Notes: generated by a model from the sequence alone, not told the origin. A stretch of DNA of 64,000 bases from Stackebrandtia endophytica (GCF_006716355.1 NZ_VFOW01000001.1:372001-436000), one strand, 5' to 3'. Positions 53,824 through 63,194 are shown, counted from the stretch's first letter. Program-made: numbers and translations.

Positions 53824-54458
53824 ATCTCGTACAGCTGCTTCTCGTAGCCGTGGGCGTAGTACTCGGTCAGTTCCTCCAACGTCTGGGGGATGTCCTGAAC
53901 GGCCTTGACCAGTTGAGCGTGCGGCGGCATCGCGGTGGGGTTCCAGGTCTCCGGTTTCCACAGGCCTGAACGCATGAACGCCTTGGCGCAGTGGAAGAAC
54001 ACCTCCTGCACCTCGACCTGGGTGGCCAGGATCGGCCGGTGTCCCTTGACGATCAGGTCATCGAAGTAGGGGGCCTCTCGAACGACGGTGGCCCGCCCGT
54101 TGACCCGCAGCGTGTCGCCACGACCGGGAATGAAGAACACAAGTCCAATGTGGGGGTTGGACAGTATGTTGTGGAACCCGTCGGCGCGGCGGTTGCCGGG
54201 ACGTTCGGGAATGATCAGCGTGCTGGCGTCCGGCGTGATGGCGAGACTCCCCGCCGGGTCCCCCTTGGGTGAGACGTCGCAGTTGCCTTCCACGTCCGAG
54301 GTAGACATGAGCAGGAACGGCGAGGCCGAGATCCACTTCTTGTCGACGTCGGTGAGGTAGTTCCGCTCCTTCGTCTTCACCCGATCGCTCGGCTCTCCCA
54401 GAATGGACCTCAGCTCGTCGGCGGAGGTGACTGCCGTGATGCCGTTCGTCGCGGTCAT
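53817..54458 (-). CDS. Pyridoxamine 5'-phosphate oxidase-like FMN/F420-binding protein
   Basis: A 213-residue split-barrel flavoprotein from ATG 54458 (MTATNGITAVTSADELRS). The pattern LLMSTSDVEGNCDVSPKGDPAGSL, IIPERPGNRRADGFHNIL and VKAVQDIP matches the MSMEG_1061-type PPOX subfamily. FMN or F420 binding is expected; substrate unknown. It begins near the PucR-like regulator gene, which ends 50 bp upstream on the same strand. Confidence 0.88.
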   Translation of the reverse strand: MTATNGITAVTSADELRSILGEPSDRVKTKERNYLTDVDKKWISASPFLLMSTSDVEGNCDVSPKGDPAGSLAITPDASTLIIPERPGNRRADGFHNILSNPHIGLVFFIPGRGDTLRVNGRATVVREAPYFDDLIVKGHRPILATQVEVQEVFFHCAKAFMRSGLWKPETWNPTAMPPHAQLVKAVQDIPQTLEELTEYYAHGYEKQLYEIR

Positions 54459-54508
54459 GATTACTCCCTCAGTCGGCTTCGCCAAACCTAGCGCGGTTCG
54501 CACCGGAG

Positions 54509-55636
54509 TCACTCCTCGGCGGGCCAACCGATCAGGAGGGCGCCGGTCACGGCGGTCTGGAGGGTGAAACTCTGTTCGGGGTCGTCGACGCCGTATCCGG
54601 TGAGTTCCCTGATCCGACCGAGTCGGTAGGTGACGGTGCGAACGCCGACGTTCAGATCCCGGGCGGCAGCGGTGGCCACACTTCCCACCCGGAAGTAGGC
54701 GCGCAGGGTCTCCAGCAGCGCCATACCGCCTCGGCGCGCGGTCATCAGCGGCCCGAGGACCTCGGTCACCAGGTCGTGCATGGCGGCGCTGTCACGGCTG
54801 AGGACCTGGTAGACCAGCAGGTCGGAGGATCGGGACACCCGATGCGGCAGTGCCATCCGGTCGGCGATGTCCAGCGCGTCGGTGGCCTCGTGCATCGATC
54901 GCATCGCGCCACGTGGTCCACTGTGCTGTTTTCCGATGCCCATGCGCCAGTCGTCGGGCGCGATGGCCTCGACGAGACGCTCGAACTCCGCGAACACCTG
55001 CCGAGAGCCGGTGGTGGCCAGACAGACCAGCAACCCGTCCTTTGTGGTGATCAGGATGTCTCGGGGACCGTACTTGACCAGCATCGCCGACTCGATGCGT
55101 CGGATGCCGTCGGCACCGTCGACGAATCGACGGCTGGAACGCACCGCCGCCACGATGTGACTACCGGCCAACCGTACGCCGTACCGTTCGGCGCGGTCGG
55201 CCAGCTGCCCGATACGACGGCCGTCCAACAGGTCGTCGATGAACTCGCGACGCTGAGACTCCTCCTGCCGAACGGCCCAACGCTGCGCGTCCTCATATCC
55301 ACCGGTCACCGCGACGATGGCGGCGTCGGCGGCGCGAAACACCGCCTCACCGATGCTGCGCAGCGTCGAGGCGTCGCCGTCGCGCACCCCGGACAGTCGG
55401 GGCCAGGCCAGCCAGGTCGCACTGAGGTACAGATCGACCAGAGCACGCATCGGCACGCCGGCCTGCGCGGCGGCGATGCCCAGTTCCCGGTGGTTCTGTA
55501 TGTCTCGTTCGTTGAGACCACGACCGGTCTGACTGATCTCGGCCAATGTCTGTGGATAGGTGCCCAAGTATTTGGCCGAGACCCCATCGGCGTCCCGGCT
55601 GGCTCGTTTGCGCAGCCCAGCGTCGTCGTCCAGCAT
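54509..55636 (-). CDS. PucR/CdaR-like transcriptional regulator
   Basis: A 375-residue regulator. The C-terminal HTH_30 block LLETLRAYFRVGSVATAAARDLNVGVRTVTYRLGRI is diagnostic of the PucR/CdaR family. The N-terminal two thirds contain a GGDEF-like CdaR ligand region. It probably controls the downstream PPOX gene or a nearby function; the effector is unknown. Confidence 0.88.
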   Translation of the reverse strand: MLDDDAGLRKRASRDADGVSAKYLGTYPQTLAEISQTGRGLNERDIQNHRELGIAAAQAGVPMRALVDLYLSATWLAWPRLSGVRDGDASTLRSIGEAVFRAADAAIVAVTGGYEDAQRWAVRQEESQRREFIDDLLDGRRIGQLADRAERYGVRLAGSHIVAAVRSSRRFVDGADGIRRIESAMLVKYGPRDILITTKDGLLVCLATTGSRQVFAEFERLVEAIAPDDWRMGIGKQHSGPRGAMRSMHEATDALDIADRMALPHRVSRSSDLLVYQVLSRDSAAMHDLVTEVLGPLMTARRGGMALLETLRAYFRVGSVATAAARDLNVGVRTVTYRLGRIRELTGYGVDDPEQSFTLQTAVTGALLIGWPAEE

Positions 55637-55684
55637 CGCGTCCTTTACATCAACGGACGCTCACGGGCCGGTATGAACGACGGT

Positions 55685-56149
55685 CTAGTCCCTCACCGCG
55701 GGCGTCACTTCAGCCATCACATTACGCAACAGCCGATGTGAACTGACCACGCCGGCGACTCCGTCACGGTCGAACGTGGCGACCAGGTCGGAGTGGTGCC
55801 GGGTCATGACCTCGACGATCTCGACGACGGACGCCGTCGCCGGGACCCACGCGGTCTCACCGGTCACCTTCGGTACCAGGTCGGCGATGCGAAGCTCGGC
55901 CAGCGGTCCGGCCAACTGCTCCGACAGCGCCTCGCCGCACGCACTGGCCAGGAGCGGCTGTCCGTGCAGGTATCCCGGCAGCAGCAGCCACATCAGCTCG
56001 GTGTAACCGACGGCGTGCGACTTTCCGCCGTGGTCGATCACCATCAGGCCGGGCAGGTTGTCTTCCACTACTCGGTGCAGCCAGGGCAGCACCAGGTCAT
56101 CATGATCGGCCCACGGGACCGATTCCACCAAATCCATTGCTCGAAGCAT
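55685..56149 (-). CDS. CBS-domain protein
   Basis: A 154-residue protein from ATG 56149 with AAGGGG 9 nt upstream. A CBS pair is visible: LHRVVEDNLPGLMVIDHGGKSHAVGYTELM and VPKVTGETAWVPATASVVEIVEVMTRHHSDLVATFDRDGVAGVVSSHRLL. Such proteins bind adenosine nucleotides. In other actinobacteria a CBS protein of this type pairs with an ArsB/NhaD permease gene, which is absent here. Confidence 0.8.
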   Translation of the reverse strand: MLRAMDLVESVPWADHDDLVLPWLHRVVEDNLPGLMVIDHGGKSHAVGYTELMWLLLPGYLHGQPLLASACGEALSEQLAGPLAELRIADLVPKVTGETAWVPATASVVEIVEVMTRHHSDLVATFDRDGVAGVVSSHRLLRNVMAEVTPAVRD

Positions 56150-56576
56150 TGTCACTATCCCCTTCACCCGATTCTGATCTTCGGGCAGAGCCTTCCGCAA
56201 GGCCATATGAGGCCAATCACCATCATCAATATTTTGCCGGAGGTCGGCAATCAACAATCAGCGGGCGTAGCGCATCTCCCTACCCGAATGGCTCAGTGAC
56301 TCAGCGTTGAGATCCTGGTCAGTAGTACGGTCGTCCGGCTAACTGCCGGTGGGCGGCAAGCTGGTTCCGTAAAGATCCCCTCGGGGGTGATCTTGCCGGG
56401 CACCGGCGGGGTTACGTCAGATTGACGACCGCACGGGACACTACTCCCCATCGGCCCCTGAAAGCAACCGGGTACCCCTTTAGGGCCAACCATCTCGGCG
56501 GTTCGGGACACCGGTTCCCCCGGCCCCGCGCACACGACAGCCGGGCGACCGGTGGCCGCCCGGCTGAGAGTCGGGG
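56150..56576. other. 427-bp interval rich in inverted repeats (5' leader of the CBS gene)
   Basis: No convincing gene is present. It holds several possible stems: AAGATCCCC...GATCTT near 56372-56394, CGTCAGATTGACG near 56414-56426, CCCCTTTAGGGC near 56475-56486 and GGGTACCC near 56470-56477. The right end is the terminator of the upstream gene (56539-56565). On the minus strand this is the leader of the CBS gene. A structured RNA or a decayed element could both explain it. Confidence 0.35.
56539..56565 (-). terminator. Terminator of the 180-residue membrane-protein gene
   Basis: AGCCGGGCG (56539-56547) and CGCCCGGCT (56557-56565) form a perfect 9-bp stem with a 9-nt loop, 11 bp downstream of the stop. 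Confidence 0.65.
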
Positions 56577-57119
56577 TCAAACGGCTACGTCGGTGTTCCA
56601 CTTCTGCGAGGACAACCGCACACCGTCGTCCCAGTAGCGGCCACCGTCATGGGTGCGGGTGAAGTAGACGACGCCGATGAACGGCTGGTCCTCGGACCCG
56701 AATCCGTAGACGCGGTACCGCTGGCCGGCCTCGAAACGCCAGTCGTAGTCGTCGGACTCGCTGGCGTGCAGGTACTCACCGGGGCGTGACGGGATCTCGA
56801 ACGACCACGGGAACGGCGCGTTGCCCTGATCGCCCAACGCCACCAGGTCCAGCCAGGCGACGGGGTCACGCCCGTCGAGGATGGCCTGCGGGTCACCGCC
56901 GCGCCGGACGATCGCCTGGCGCAGCACCAGGGAACTGGCGATTCCCGCCGCGACCAGGACGATCGGCACGATCAGGTTCATCGGGGGGTCCAGCAGGAAG
57001 AAGGTGACCACCGCGAACACGACGTCGGTGACGATGATGATCGGCACCACCATGCTCATTCGTTGGCGGTTGGCGGCGCGCTTCTTGAGGTAGGCGATGT
57101 CAGCGGTGGTCAAGTGCAT
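56577..57119 (-). CDS. Membrane protein of unknown function
   Basis: A 180-residue protein from ATG 57119 (MHLTTADIAYLKKRAANRQRM). Two membrane helices (about 21-42 and 46-66) are followed by a soluble domain of about 105 residues (FPWSFEIPSRPGEYLHASES, RYRVYGFGSEDQPFIGVVYFTRTHDG). I do not recognise the domain. It lies 50 bp past the end of the ECF S-component gene on the same strand but has its own start; whether it belongs to the B12 operon is unclear. Confidence 0.75.
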   Translation of the reverse strand: MHLTTADIAYLKKRAANRQRMSMVVPIIIVTDVVFAVVTFFLLDPPMNLIVPIVLVAAGIASSLVLRQAIVRRGGDPQAILDGRDPVAWLDLVALGDQGNAPFPWSFEIPSRPGEYLHASESDDYDWRFEAGQRYRVYGFGSEDQPFIGVVYFTRTHDGGRYWDDGVRLSSQKWNTDVAV

Positions 57120-57169
57120 GCAGGAATGATCCCATTGACCGTCCAGTCCTCGCCTCGGCTCAGGCGTTT

Positions 57170-58060
57170 TCAGTTCGCCGTCGACGTCCGGCTGACCGGC
57201 TCGAAGGTGACCGGCGCGTCGAAGGCGGCCCGACGAGAGGCGCGACGCAGGACCGCCAGGACGGCGGGGCCCACCAACAGGATCGCGATGAGGTTGGTGA
57301 TGGCGCGCCCGGTGTCCCAGCCGAAGGTCGAGGTGGTGAGGGTGAAAACGGCGAACCGGTGCAGGTTCTCCCACAGCGGTGCACCCGCCACAAAGGACAA
57401 TTGGGTGTCGATGCCGGCGGTGAACGGCCAGAACCACATGTTCATCACGAACCCGAACAGGTAGGCGACCACCACCCCGTAGCCGGCCAGCATGGCGATC
57501 TCGGCCTTACCGGTGACGCGGCGCGGCAACAGTCCGGCACCCAACCCGATCCACGCCGAGGACACCATCTGGAACGGAAGCCACGGGCCGACACCGGCGG
57601 TCAACAGCGCCGAGGCGAACAGGGACACCGCACCGAGAACGAACCCGAACCCCGGGCCGAACACCCGCCCGGCCAGGACCAGCAGGAAGAACACCGTCTC
57701 GATGCCCGCCGTTCCCGCGCCCAGCGGGCGCAGTCCGGCGTTGACCGCCGACAGGACTCCCAATAGAGCCAGGATCTTGGGATCGATGCCGCCGGAGGAC
57801 AGTTCCGCCAGGACCACCGCGAGGATCACCGGCATCGCGATGATGAAGATCAACGGCGCGTCGGCCGAATGGGCCATCGCCTCCGGCTGCGGAGCGGCGA
57901 ACAACGGCCAGAAGAACATCGCCAGGCCCGCGATGCTGGCTATCGTCAGCACCACGGCGGTGCGGAATCGGATGGGAAGGACCGCACGACCGGGGCGGCG
58001 CGGCGGGGCGACGACCACGGTGGTGCGGTCGGTGCTGTTCGATTGATCGGTCGTGGTCAC
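57170..58060 (-). CDS. ECF transporter S component (probable cobalamin, CbrT-like)
   Basis: A 296-residue membrane protein with about six to seven hydrophobic segments after a cytosolic N-terminus (STDRTTVVVAPPRRPGRA). The pattern GIDPKILALLGVLSAVNAGLRPLGAGTAGIETVFFLLVLAGRVFGPGFGFVLGA is typical of ECF S components of the CbrT/DUF6580 type. Its start overlaps the ATPase gene stop (ATGA 58057-58060). The cobalamin riboswitch ahead of the operon makes B12 or a precursor the likely substrate. Confidence 0.88.
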   Translation of the reverse strand: MTTTDQSNSTDRTTVVVAPPRRPGRAVLPIRFRTAVVLTIASIAGLAMFFWPLFAAPQPEAMAHSADAPLIFIIAMPVILAVVLAELSSGGIDPKILALLGVLSAVNAGLRPLGAGTAGIETVFFLLVLAGRVFGPGFGFVLGAVSLFASALLTAGVGPWLPFQMVSSAWIGLGAGLLPRRVTGKAEIAMLAGYGVVVAYLFGFVMNMWFWPFTAGIDTQLSFVAGAPLWENLHRFAVFTLTTSTFGWDTGRAITNLIAILLVGPAVLAVLRRASRRAAFDAPVTFEPVSRTSTAN

Positions 58061-59664
58061 GACGCGGCCTCCAGTGCGGCCTCGACCTGTTCAGGGGTCA
58101 GCCAGGATTGCGGGGCGAGCACTTTGGCCACCTGCGGGGCGAACGCGGGAGAGGCGACGACGATGTCGGCGGTCGGCCCGTCGGCGACGAACTCCCCCTC
58201 CGCCATCACCAGGACGCGATCGACGGCGCCGGCGACGAACTCCACATCGTGGGTGGCGATCAGCACGGAGCGGTCCTCCTCGGCCAGCCGACGCACGACC
58301 TCGGTGAAGCGCCGCTTCGCGTGGTAGTCGAGGCCGCGGGTCGGTTCGTCCAGCAACACCACCTGTGGCGCCGACGCCAGCTGCACCGCCAGCACCAGTG
58401 CCAGGCGTTGGCCCTCGGAGAGGTCCCGTGGGTGCCGATCGTCGGGAATGCCCGGTGCGAGGGTGTCCAGCAGTCGACGGCAGGTGCCGGCCATGGCCCC
58501 CGATTCGGTGTCGCTCTGGCGGCATTCGGCGGCCACCGTGTCCAGGTAGAGCAGATCCGAGGCGTTCTGCGGAACCAATCCGACCAGGGAACGAGCGGTT
58601 CGCGAACCGACCTCCCCCGGGTCGACGCCGGTCACGTCGACGGTCCCCCGGTGTCGTGGCCCCGCCCCCTGCAATGCCCACAGCAGGGACGACTTCCCCG
58701 ATCCGTTGCGCCCCATCAACGCGGTGACCTCCCCGGCGCGAAGCTTCACGGCCACGTCGCGCACCGCGATGGTGCGGCCGTAGGTGACGGTGAGGTGTTC
58801 GGCCGACAACCGGACCGCTCCGGTCGCCGCCGGGGTCGGTGGCGGCACTCGGTCGACCAGTCGGTCGCGCAGCGGCCCGGCCTTTCGACGGGCGTCCCGC
58901 ACCGACAACGGCAGCGGGTCCCAACCCGCGAGGCGCCCCAGCCGGATCACCGGCGGCGCGACGTCGCTGTCGATCATGAGGGTCGCCGGATCGCCGTCGC
59001 GCACGGTTCCGTCGCCGCGCAGGTGCAACAGCCGGTCGGCGTACTGCAACACCCGCTCGACCCGGTGTTCGGCGATCACCACGGTCGTCCCGAGGTCGTG
59101 AACCAGTCGGATGATCGCCGCCAGGACGTCCTCGGCGGCGGTGGGGTCCAGGGCGGAGGTCGGTTCGTCCAGGACCAGGACCTTGGGGTGGCTGGTCAGA
59201 ACCGCGCCGATGGCGACGCGCTGTTGCTGTCCGCCGGAGAGGGTGCGCAGGGCGCGGCGTCGCAGTTCGGCGATGCCCAACAGGTCCAGGGTCTCCTCCA
59301 CCCGCTTTCGCATCACGGTGGAGTCGAGGCCTATCTGTTCCATGCCGTAGGCCAGTTCCTCCTCGACGGTGTCGGTGACGAACCCGGCCAGTGGGTCCTG
59401 TCCGACCACGCCGACCAACCGCGCGAACTCCTGTGGCGGTCGGTCGGCGGTGTCCTGCCCAGCGACGTCGACCCGGCCGGACAGGTGACCGCCGGTGAAT
59501 CGCGGGACCAGCCCGTTGATCGCCCCCAACAGCGTCGACTTGCCGACGCCGGTGCGGCCGGTGACCAGGCACAGCTCGCCCTCGTCGATCGAAAGGTCCA
59601 CATCGCGCAGTGCGGGGTTCGACGAGTCGGCGTAGCGAAACGTCACGTTCTCGAAGCGGATCAC
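58057..59664 (-). CDS. ECF transporter ATPase, fused A and A' domains
   Basis: A 535-residue protein with two ABC domains. Domain 1: Walker A GRTGVGKST, signature LSGGQQQRVA, Walker B VLVLDEPTSALD. Domain 2: Walker A GRNGSGKSS, signature variant LSEGQRLALV, Walker B VVLLDEPTRGLD. This equals EcfA and EcfA' on one chain, as often seen in actinobacteria. The GTG at 59664 overlaps the T-component stop and gives the start VIRFENVTFRYADSSNP. Confidence 0.94.
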   Translation of the reverse strand: MIRFENVTFRYADSSNPALRDVDLSIDEGELCLVTGRTGVGKSTLLGAINGLVPRFTGGHLSGRVDVAGQDTADRPPQEFARLVGVVGQDPLAGFVTDTVEEELAYGMEQIGLDSTVMRKRVEETLDLLGIAELRRRALRTLSGGQQQRVAIGAVLTSHPKVLVLDEPTSALDPTAAEDVLAAIIRLVHDLGTTVVIAEHRVERVLQYADRLLHLRGDGTVRDGDPATLMIDSDVAPPVIRLGRLAGWDPLPLSVRDARRKAGPLRDRLVDRVPPPTPAATGAVRLSAEHLTVTYGRTIAVRDVAVKLRAGEVTALMGRNGSGKSSLLWALQGAGPRHRGTVDVTGVDPGEVGSRTARSLVGLVPQNASDLLYLDTVAAECRQSDTESGAMAGTCRRLLDTLAPGIPDDRHPRDLSEGQRLALVLAVQLASAPQVVLLDEPTRGLDYHAKRRFTEVVRRLAEEDRSVLIATHDVEFVAGAVDRVLVMAEGEFVADGPTADIVVASPAFAPQVAKVLAPQSWLTPEQVEAALEAAS

Positions 59665-60800
59665 GCCGCCAGCTCCTTCGTCGGGGCGGACATCAGACCG
59701 TCGACCGTGGATTCCGGTGGCGGTGCCAACCAGGCCGGAAGCGCGCCGACCAGGATCGCCACCGCGGGCAGCGGGGAGATCTCGGGCCAGGTCAACGGGT
59801 TGAGAGACGGGTACAGGTCGGTGGGGTCGACCTGCGTGGTCAGATACATCAGACCGCCGGCAATCAGTCCACAGGCGACGATGATGAGTTCCCTGCCCTG
59901 CCAGCGATCCGGGCGATATCGGGTCCGGCGCAACCATCGGCCGCCCAGCAGGAATCCGACTGTGGCCACCGTCAATCCGGCCAGCAGCATCGGCACGCCC
60001 ATGTACCGGGGGGTGGAACCGTCCATGACGCCGTACAGGCCGACGCACACCCCCAGCATTCCGGTGACGACCAGGAAACCGGTGAGCAGCCGGGTGCCCC
60101 GCGAGGCTCCCCCGGTGTTGCCGTACCCGCGTGACGACATCGCCGCCGCCAGTGCCAGCGACCGGTTCAACGCGTCCTCCAATACCGGGATGAGGATGCC
60201 CCGCAACGCGCGCATTCCCTTGGCGCGCTGGGCTCGCAGCCGTCGAGCTCGGCGCACCCGCTGGACGCTCTCGACCAGTTGGGGCGCCACGGTCAAGGCG
60301 ACCACCACGGAGGTCCCCACCTCGTACAACGCGCCGGGGAGGGCCTTCAACATGCGCTTGGGGTTGGCCAGGGCGTTGGCCGCGCCGACGCACACCACCA
60401 TGGTGGCCAGTCGAAGACCGTCGTAGAAACCGCCCAGGAGTTGCTCGACGGCGACCGGACCGAACAGCCGGATGCCCGCCGCCCACTCCGGCAACGGAAT
60501 CTGCGGCAGGGTGAACAGGACGATGTCGCCCTGGCCGCCACCGAAGACGATGCGGAACACCACCCGCATGACGATGATGAACGCACCGACGATCAGATAC
60601 ATCCGAAAGGCGAGCGCCCACGGCGCGTCACCCCGACGCCGAACGACGACGAAGGCGCACACCGCCAGGATCATCGCCAGCAGGATCGGGTTGGTGGTAC
60701 GACCGGCGGCGGTGGCCAGGCCCAGCGCCCACAGCCACCACGCGCCGGGGTGCACCGCGCGGGGCAACCCGCCGAGCCGGTCGAGCAAGGTGGTCCTCAC
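59661..60800 (-). CDS. ECF transporter T component
   Basis: A 379-residue membrane protein (EcfT/CbiQ family) with a GTG start overlapping the stop of the DUF4430 gene. About six to eight hydrophobic segments. The coupling-helix signature is in AAAMSSRGYGNTGG (the A-R-G motif), and a basic cytoplasmic region RVRRARRLRAQRAKGMRALRG precedes it. It links the S component to the ATPase. Confidence 0.92.
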   Translation of the reverse strand: MRTTLLDRLGGLPRAVHPGAWWLWALGLATAAGRTTNPILLAMILAVCAFVVVRRRGDAPWALAFRMYLIVGAFIIVMRVVFRIVFGGGQGDIVLFTLPQIPLPEWAAGIRLFGPVAVEQLLGGFYDGLRLATMVVCVGAANALANPKRMLKALPGALYEVGTSVVVALTVAPQLVESVQRVRRARRLRAQRAKGMRALRGILIPVLEDALNRSLALAAAMSSRGYGNTGGASRGTRLLTGFLVVTGMLGVCVGLYGVMDGSTPRYMGVPMLLAGLTVATVGFLLGGRWLRRTRYRPDRWQGRELIIVACGLIAGGLMYLTTQVDPTDLYPSLNPLTWPEISPLPAVAILVGALPAWLAPPPESTVDGLMSAPTKELAA

Positions 60801-61714
60801 ACCGCTTCGTCGGTTGCCTCGGGTGCCCGGCGTCGCCAGGCCGCGACGGCGGCACCGGCGGCGAGCAGGCCGATCGCCGACAGTCCGGCGACCGTGCTCA
60901 TCGGTATTCCGCCGCTGGATTCGGCCGAGGCGGGTTGCATCCCGTCCTCGCCGTGGCCGGTCCATCCGACCGCCTCGGTCGGCAGGTCGTCGGTCCCGGG
61001 GATCGCTCCATCGGCGTCGGTGGCGTCGTCGGTGGTCGCCTCGGACGGTTCATCCGAGGAGCCGGGGGCATCGGAGTCCCCGGGTGGGTTCGACCCGTTG
61101 GATCCGTTGTCACCGCCGGTTGTTCCGGAGTCGCCACCGGGCGAGTCGGGGGAACCCGACGGCTCGCCGGAGTCATCCTGTGCCGGCCGTACCGGCGCGT
61201 ATCGCGGCGGCGGGTTGGTGGTCTCAGTCTTGTCCTTGGAGAACGACCAGCCCTCGAAGCTGCCCGGCGGGGGCTTGCGGTTCATGACGCCCCACTGACT
61301 GTATGTCCACTCTCCACCATTGGACGCGTGCCAGTAGGACCAGTAGGCGGTGGCCGGCGGTGTGTCGATGCAGGGTTCGGTGTCGGCACCAGGCTTGCCC
61401 TCGATGCGGCAGATGAACGCCTCACCCCACCGGTTGGTACCGGTGATCTCGATGCCGGCGTTCTTCAACGCCGTGAGGCCGGTGGCCTGATCACCCGGCG
61501 CACACCTAATGATCACGTCGCCGCCCAGTTCTTGGAAGTCGATGATGACGGTGACGCCGGTCGCATCCGGGCAGTACCCGGGGGTCCCCTTACTCTGGTC
61601 GATCGCCTGCGCCGGTGCGGATTCACCGAGGCCCGCCAGCAGCAGGCCGGCGGCCATGACCAGCACGGTCAGTGAACGGGTGATCCGGTTGAGGAATGGT
61701 TGTCGCCGTGTCAT
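60797..61714 (-). CDS. DUF4430 surface protein (transcobalamin beta-domain-like)
   Basis: A 305-residue exported protein. Signal peptide (about 1-37, LVMAAGLLLAGLGESAPAQA), then a DUF4430 domain (about 45-160; cysteines in CPDATGV, IIRCAPGD, FICRIEGK, EPCIDTP and YWSYWHASNGGEWTYSQWG), a Gly/Ser/Pro/Asp linker (about 180-260) and a C-terminal helix (MSTVAGLSAIGLLAAGAAVAAWRRR) with no LPXTG. DUF4430 is the fold of the C-terminal beta-domain of intrinsic factor and transcobalamin. Its start overlaps the alpha-domain protein stop (ATGA), so the two halves are encoded side by side. Confidence 0.88.
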   Translation of the reverse strand: MTRRQPFLNRITRSLTVLVMAAGLLLAGLGESAPAQAIDQSKGTPGYCPDATGVTVIIDFQELGGDVIIRCAPGDQATGLTALKNAGIEITGTNRWGEAFICRIEGKPGADTEPCIDTPPATAYWSYWHASNGGEWTYSQWGVMNRKPPPGSFEGWSFSKDKTETTNPPPRYAPVRPAQDDSGEPSGSPDSPGGDSGTTGGDNGSNGSNPPGDSDAPGSSDEPSEATTDDATDADGAIPGTDDLPTEAVGWTGHGEDGMQPASAESSGGIPMSTVAGLSAIGLLAAGAAVAAWRRRAPEATDEAV

Positions 61715-63054
61715 GACAGCTCCTTGCGTCGGGCGATGTGGAGGGTCACCAGACCCGCCACGACCAGCGCGGCACCGAAGCCCGCGATGGTCAGAACGGG
61801 GTTGCCGGTCACCGGCAGTTGCTTCATCGGGGGCGGTGTGCCGCCGGTCGACGGGGTCGGTGACGGGGTCGGTGAGGTCTCTCCGTCGTCACCGCCACCG
61901 GGATGGGGAGTGGGCGTGACGATCCCGATCTCCCCCATCGACACCTGGGCCACCGCCAACACCGCCTGCGGTGTCGCGCGTCGCCATTGGTCGCGCTGGA
62001 ATTGGGCGATGCCGTTGGTTCGGGCCTCGGTCAACGAGTCCCCGTTGTAGGCGATCGCTCCGAGTTCGGCGGAGGCGGCTCCGGCGGTGTCGGCCACCAG
62101 CTGATGCTTCCTCACCCAGTCGGCGGCGGAGTCCGCCTCGACCTGGTAGCCAGCGGCGGCCAGCGCCTGTCCGGCCAAGCCGGTGCTGTTGGTGTTGGCG
62201 GCGGCGGTGGGTCCGGAACCACCGAACGAACCGTCACCGTTCTGAATGGACTTCAACCAGTCGGCGCCCTTGCGTGCCGCCGCCTCGGCGCCGTCGACGT
62301 CGTCGAGTGCCGCGGCGGTGAACAACGCCTGCACCGCCATAGCGGTGGAATCGGGGTCCAGGACCGCCGCATCGCCCTGTTCGTCGCAGTCGCCGGTGAC
62401 GACGCTGCCGCCGAAGGCGTAGGGGTACAACCGGAATCCGCCGCCCGAGCACTGCTGGTCGATCAGGAAGTCGACCGCGTTCTGCGGGACCCCGCCACTG
62501 CGCGACAGTCCCAGGACCGCCAGGGACTGTCCGAAGGTGTTGCTGTTGTCGACCGACGGCGCCGCTACGAGGTCCTTGACCCGGCCGTCCTCCAATCCGG
62601 CCTCAGGTCCGGCGATCAGGTCGATGGTCTCCTGTCGGAGGTCGTATTCACCGAACGCGGCGGGGTCGGAGTCGGTGATGACCGCCGCGTACAGCAGTTT
62701 CGCGGTGGCACCGGCGACGCGTTGTCCGGGCTGGCCCCACGCGTCGTAGCTGTTGTAGTCGCGGACGTGAAGTTTCAGGCCGTCGGTGATGCGCTGCGCC
62801 ACGTCGGGGGCGGCGCCGGTGGCCTCCAAGGCGATGAGTGCGTCGATGGTCAGGCCCCAGTCGGTACCCACCATTCCGGGCATTCCACCGGCGTCATCGA
62901 TCTCGCCCGCGAGCCAGTCGGCAGCGGCGACCGCTTCGGCGGTGGGTTCATCGGCGGTGGCGACACCGGGCAACATGACGGCCGCAGCCAATACGGCGAT
63001 ACTGGCGCCGGCGGTGACCGACCACCGTCTGGCACCGGATCCAAGGGCACGCAA
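61711..63054 (-). CDS. LPXTG-anchored alpha/alpha-barrel protein (transcobalamin alpha-domain-like)
   Basis: A 447-residue exported protein. Signal peptide (SVTAGASIAVLAAAVMLPGVATA), then a repeat of (alpha/alpha) hairpins of the prenyltransferase/squalene-cyclase-like type (ADWLAGEIDDAGG, DSTAMAVQALFTAA, GADWLKSIQNGDGSFGG, NSTGLAGQALAAAG), a Thr/Pro linker and the sorting signal LPVTG (413-417) with hydrophobic tail and RRK. Intrinsic factor and transcobalamin have this barrel as the N-terminal domain. The start is TTG 63054, with GGAGG 7 nt upstream. It is the first gene after the cobalamin riboswitch. Confidence 0.88.
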   Translation of the reverse strand: MRALGSGARRWSVTAGASIAVLAAAVMLPGVATADEPTAEAVAAADWLAGEIDDAGGMPGMVGTDWGLTIDALIALEATGAAPDVAQRITDGLKLHVRDYNSYDAWGQPGQRVAGATAKLLYAAVITDSDPAAFGEYDLRQETIDLIAGPEAGLEDGRVKDLVAAPSVDNSNTFGQSLAVLGLSRSGGVPQNAVDFLIDQQCSGGGFRLYPYAFGGSVVTGDCDEQGDAAVLDPDSTAMAVQALFTAAALDDVDGAEAAARKGADWLKSIQNGDGSFGGSGPTAAANTNSTGLAGQALAAAGYQVEADSAADWVRKHQLVADTAGAASAELGAIAYNGDSLTEARTNGIAQFQRDQWRRATPQAVLAVAQVSMGEIGIVTPTPHPGGGDDGETSPTPSPTPSTGGTPPPMKQLPVTGNPVLTIAGFGAALVVAGLVTLHIARRKELS

Positions 63055-63194
63055 AGGGGTTCCTCCGAAGGGGGCGGGCCGACGTCGAAACCCGCGGTAT
63101 CCCGGAAGAACCCTGGATGCGGGGAAAGCCCCGTGGGTTCGGTGAGGATGTCACCGGGCTTCAGACCGCAGACCATGGCGGGCAGAAGCAGTTC
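63055..63194 (-). other. Leader between the riboswitch and the TTG start
   Basis: About 140 bp with GC-rich hairpins (CGGGG-CTTT-CCCCG near 63108-63121) and the Shine-Dalgarno GGAGG (complement at 63062-63066). No T tract is evident, so control is probably by translation or a non-canonical terminator. Confidence 0.5.

Noticed and set aside
56372-56530. c-di-AMP (ydaO-type) riboswitch in the CBS leader
   Set aside because: GGGGGAACC and related fragments occur, but the conserved order and the GTCAGCTAACCTCGTAGGC-like 3' part are missing.
56293-56601. Minus-strand frame in the region upstream of the CBS gene
   Set aside because: The sequence has no domain pattern, no good start site, and overlaps the terminator of the upstream gene.
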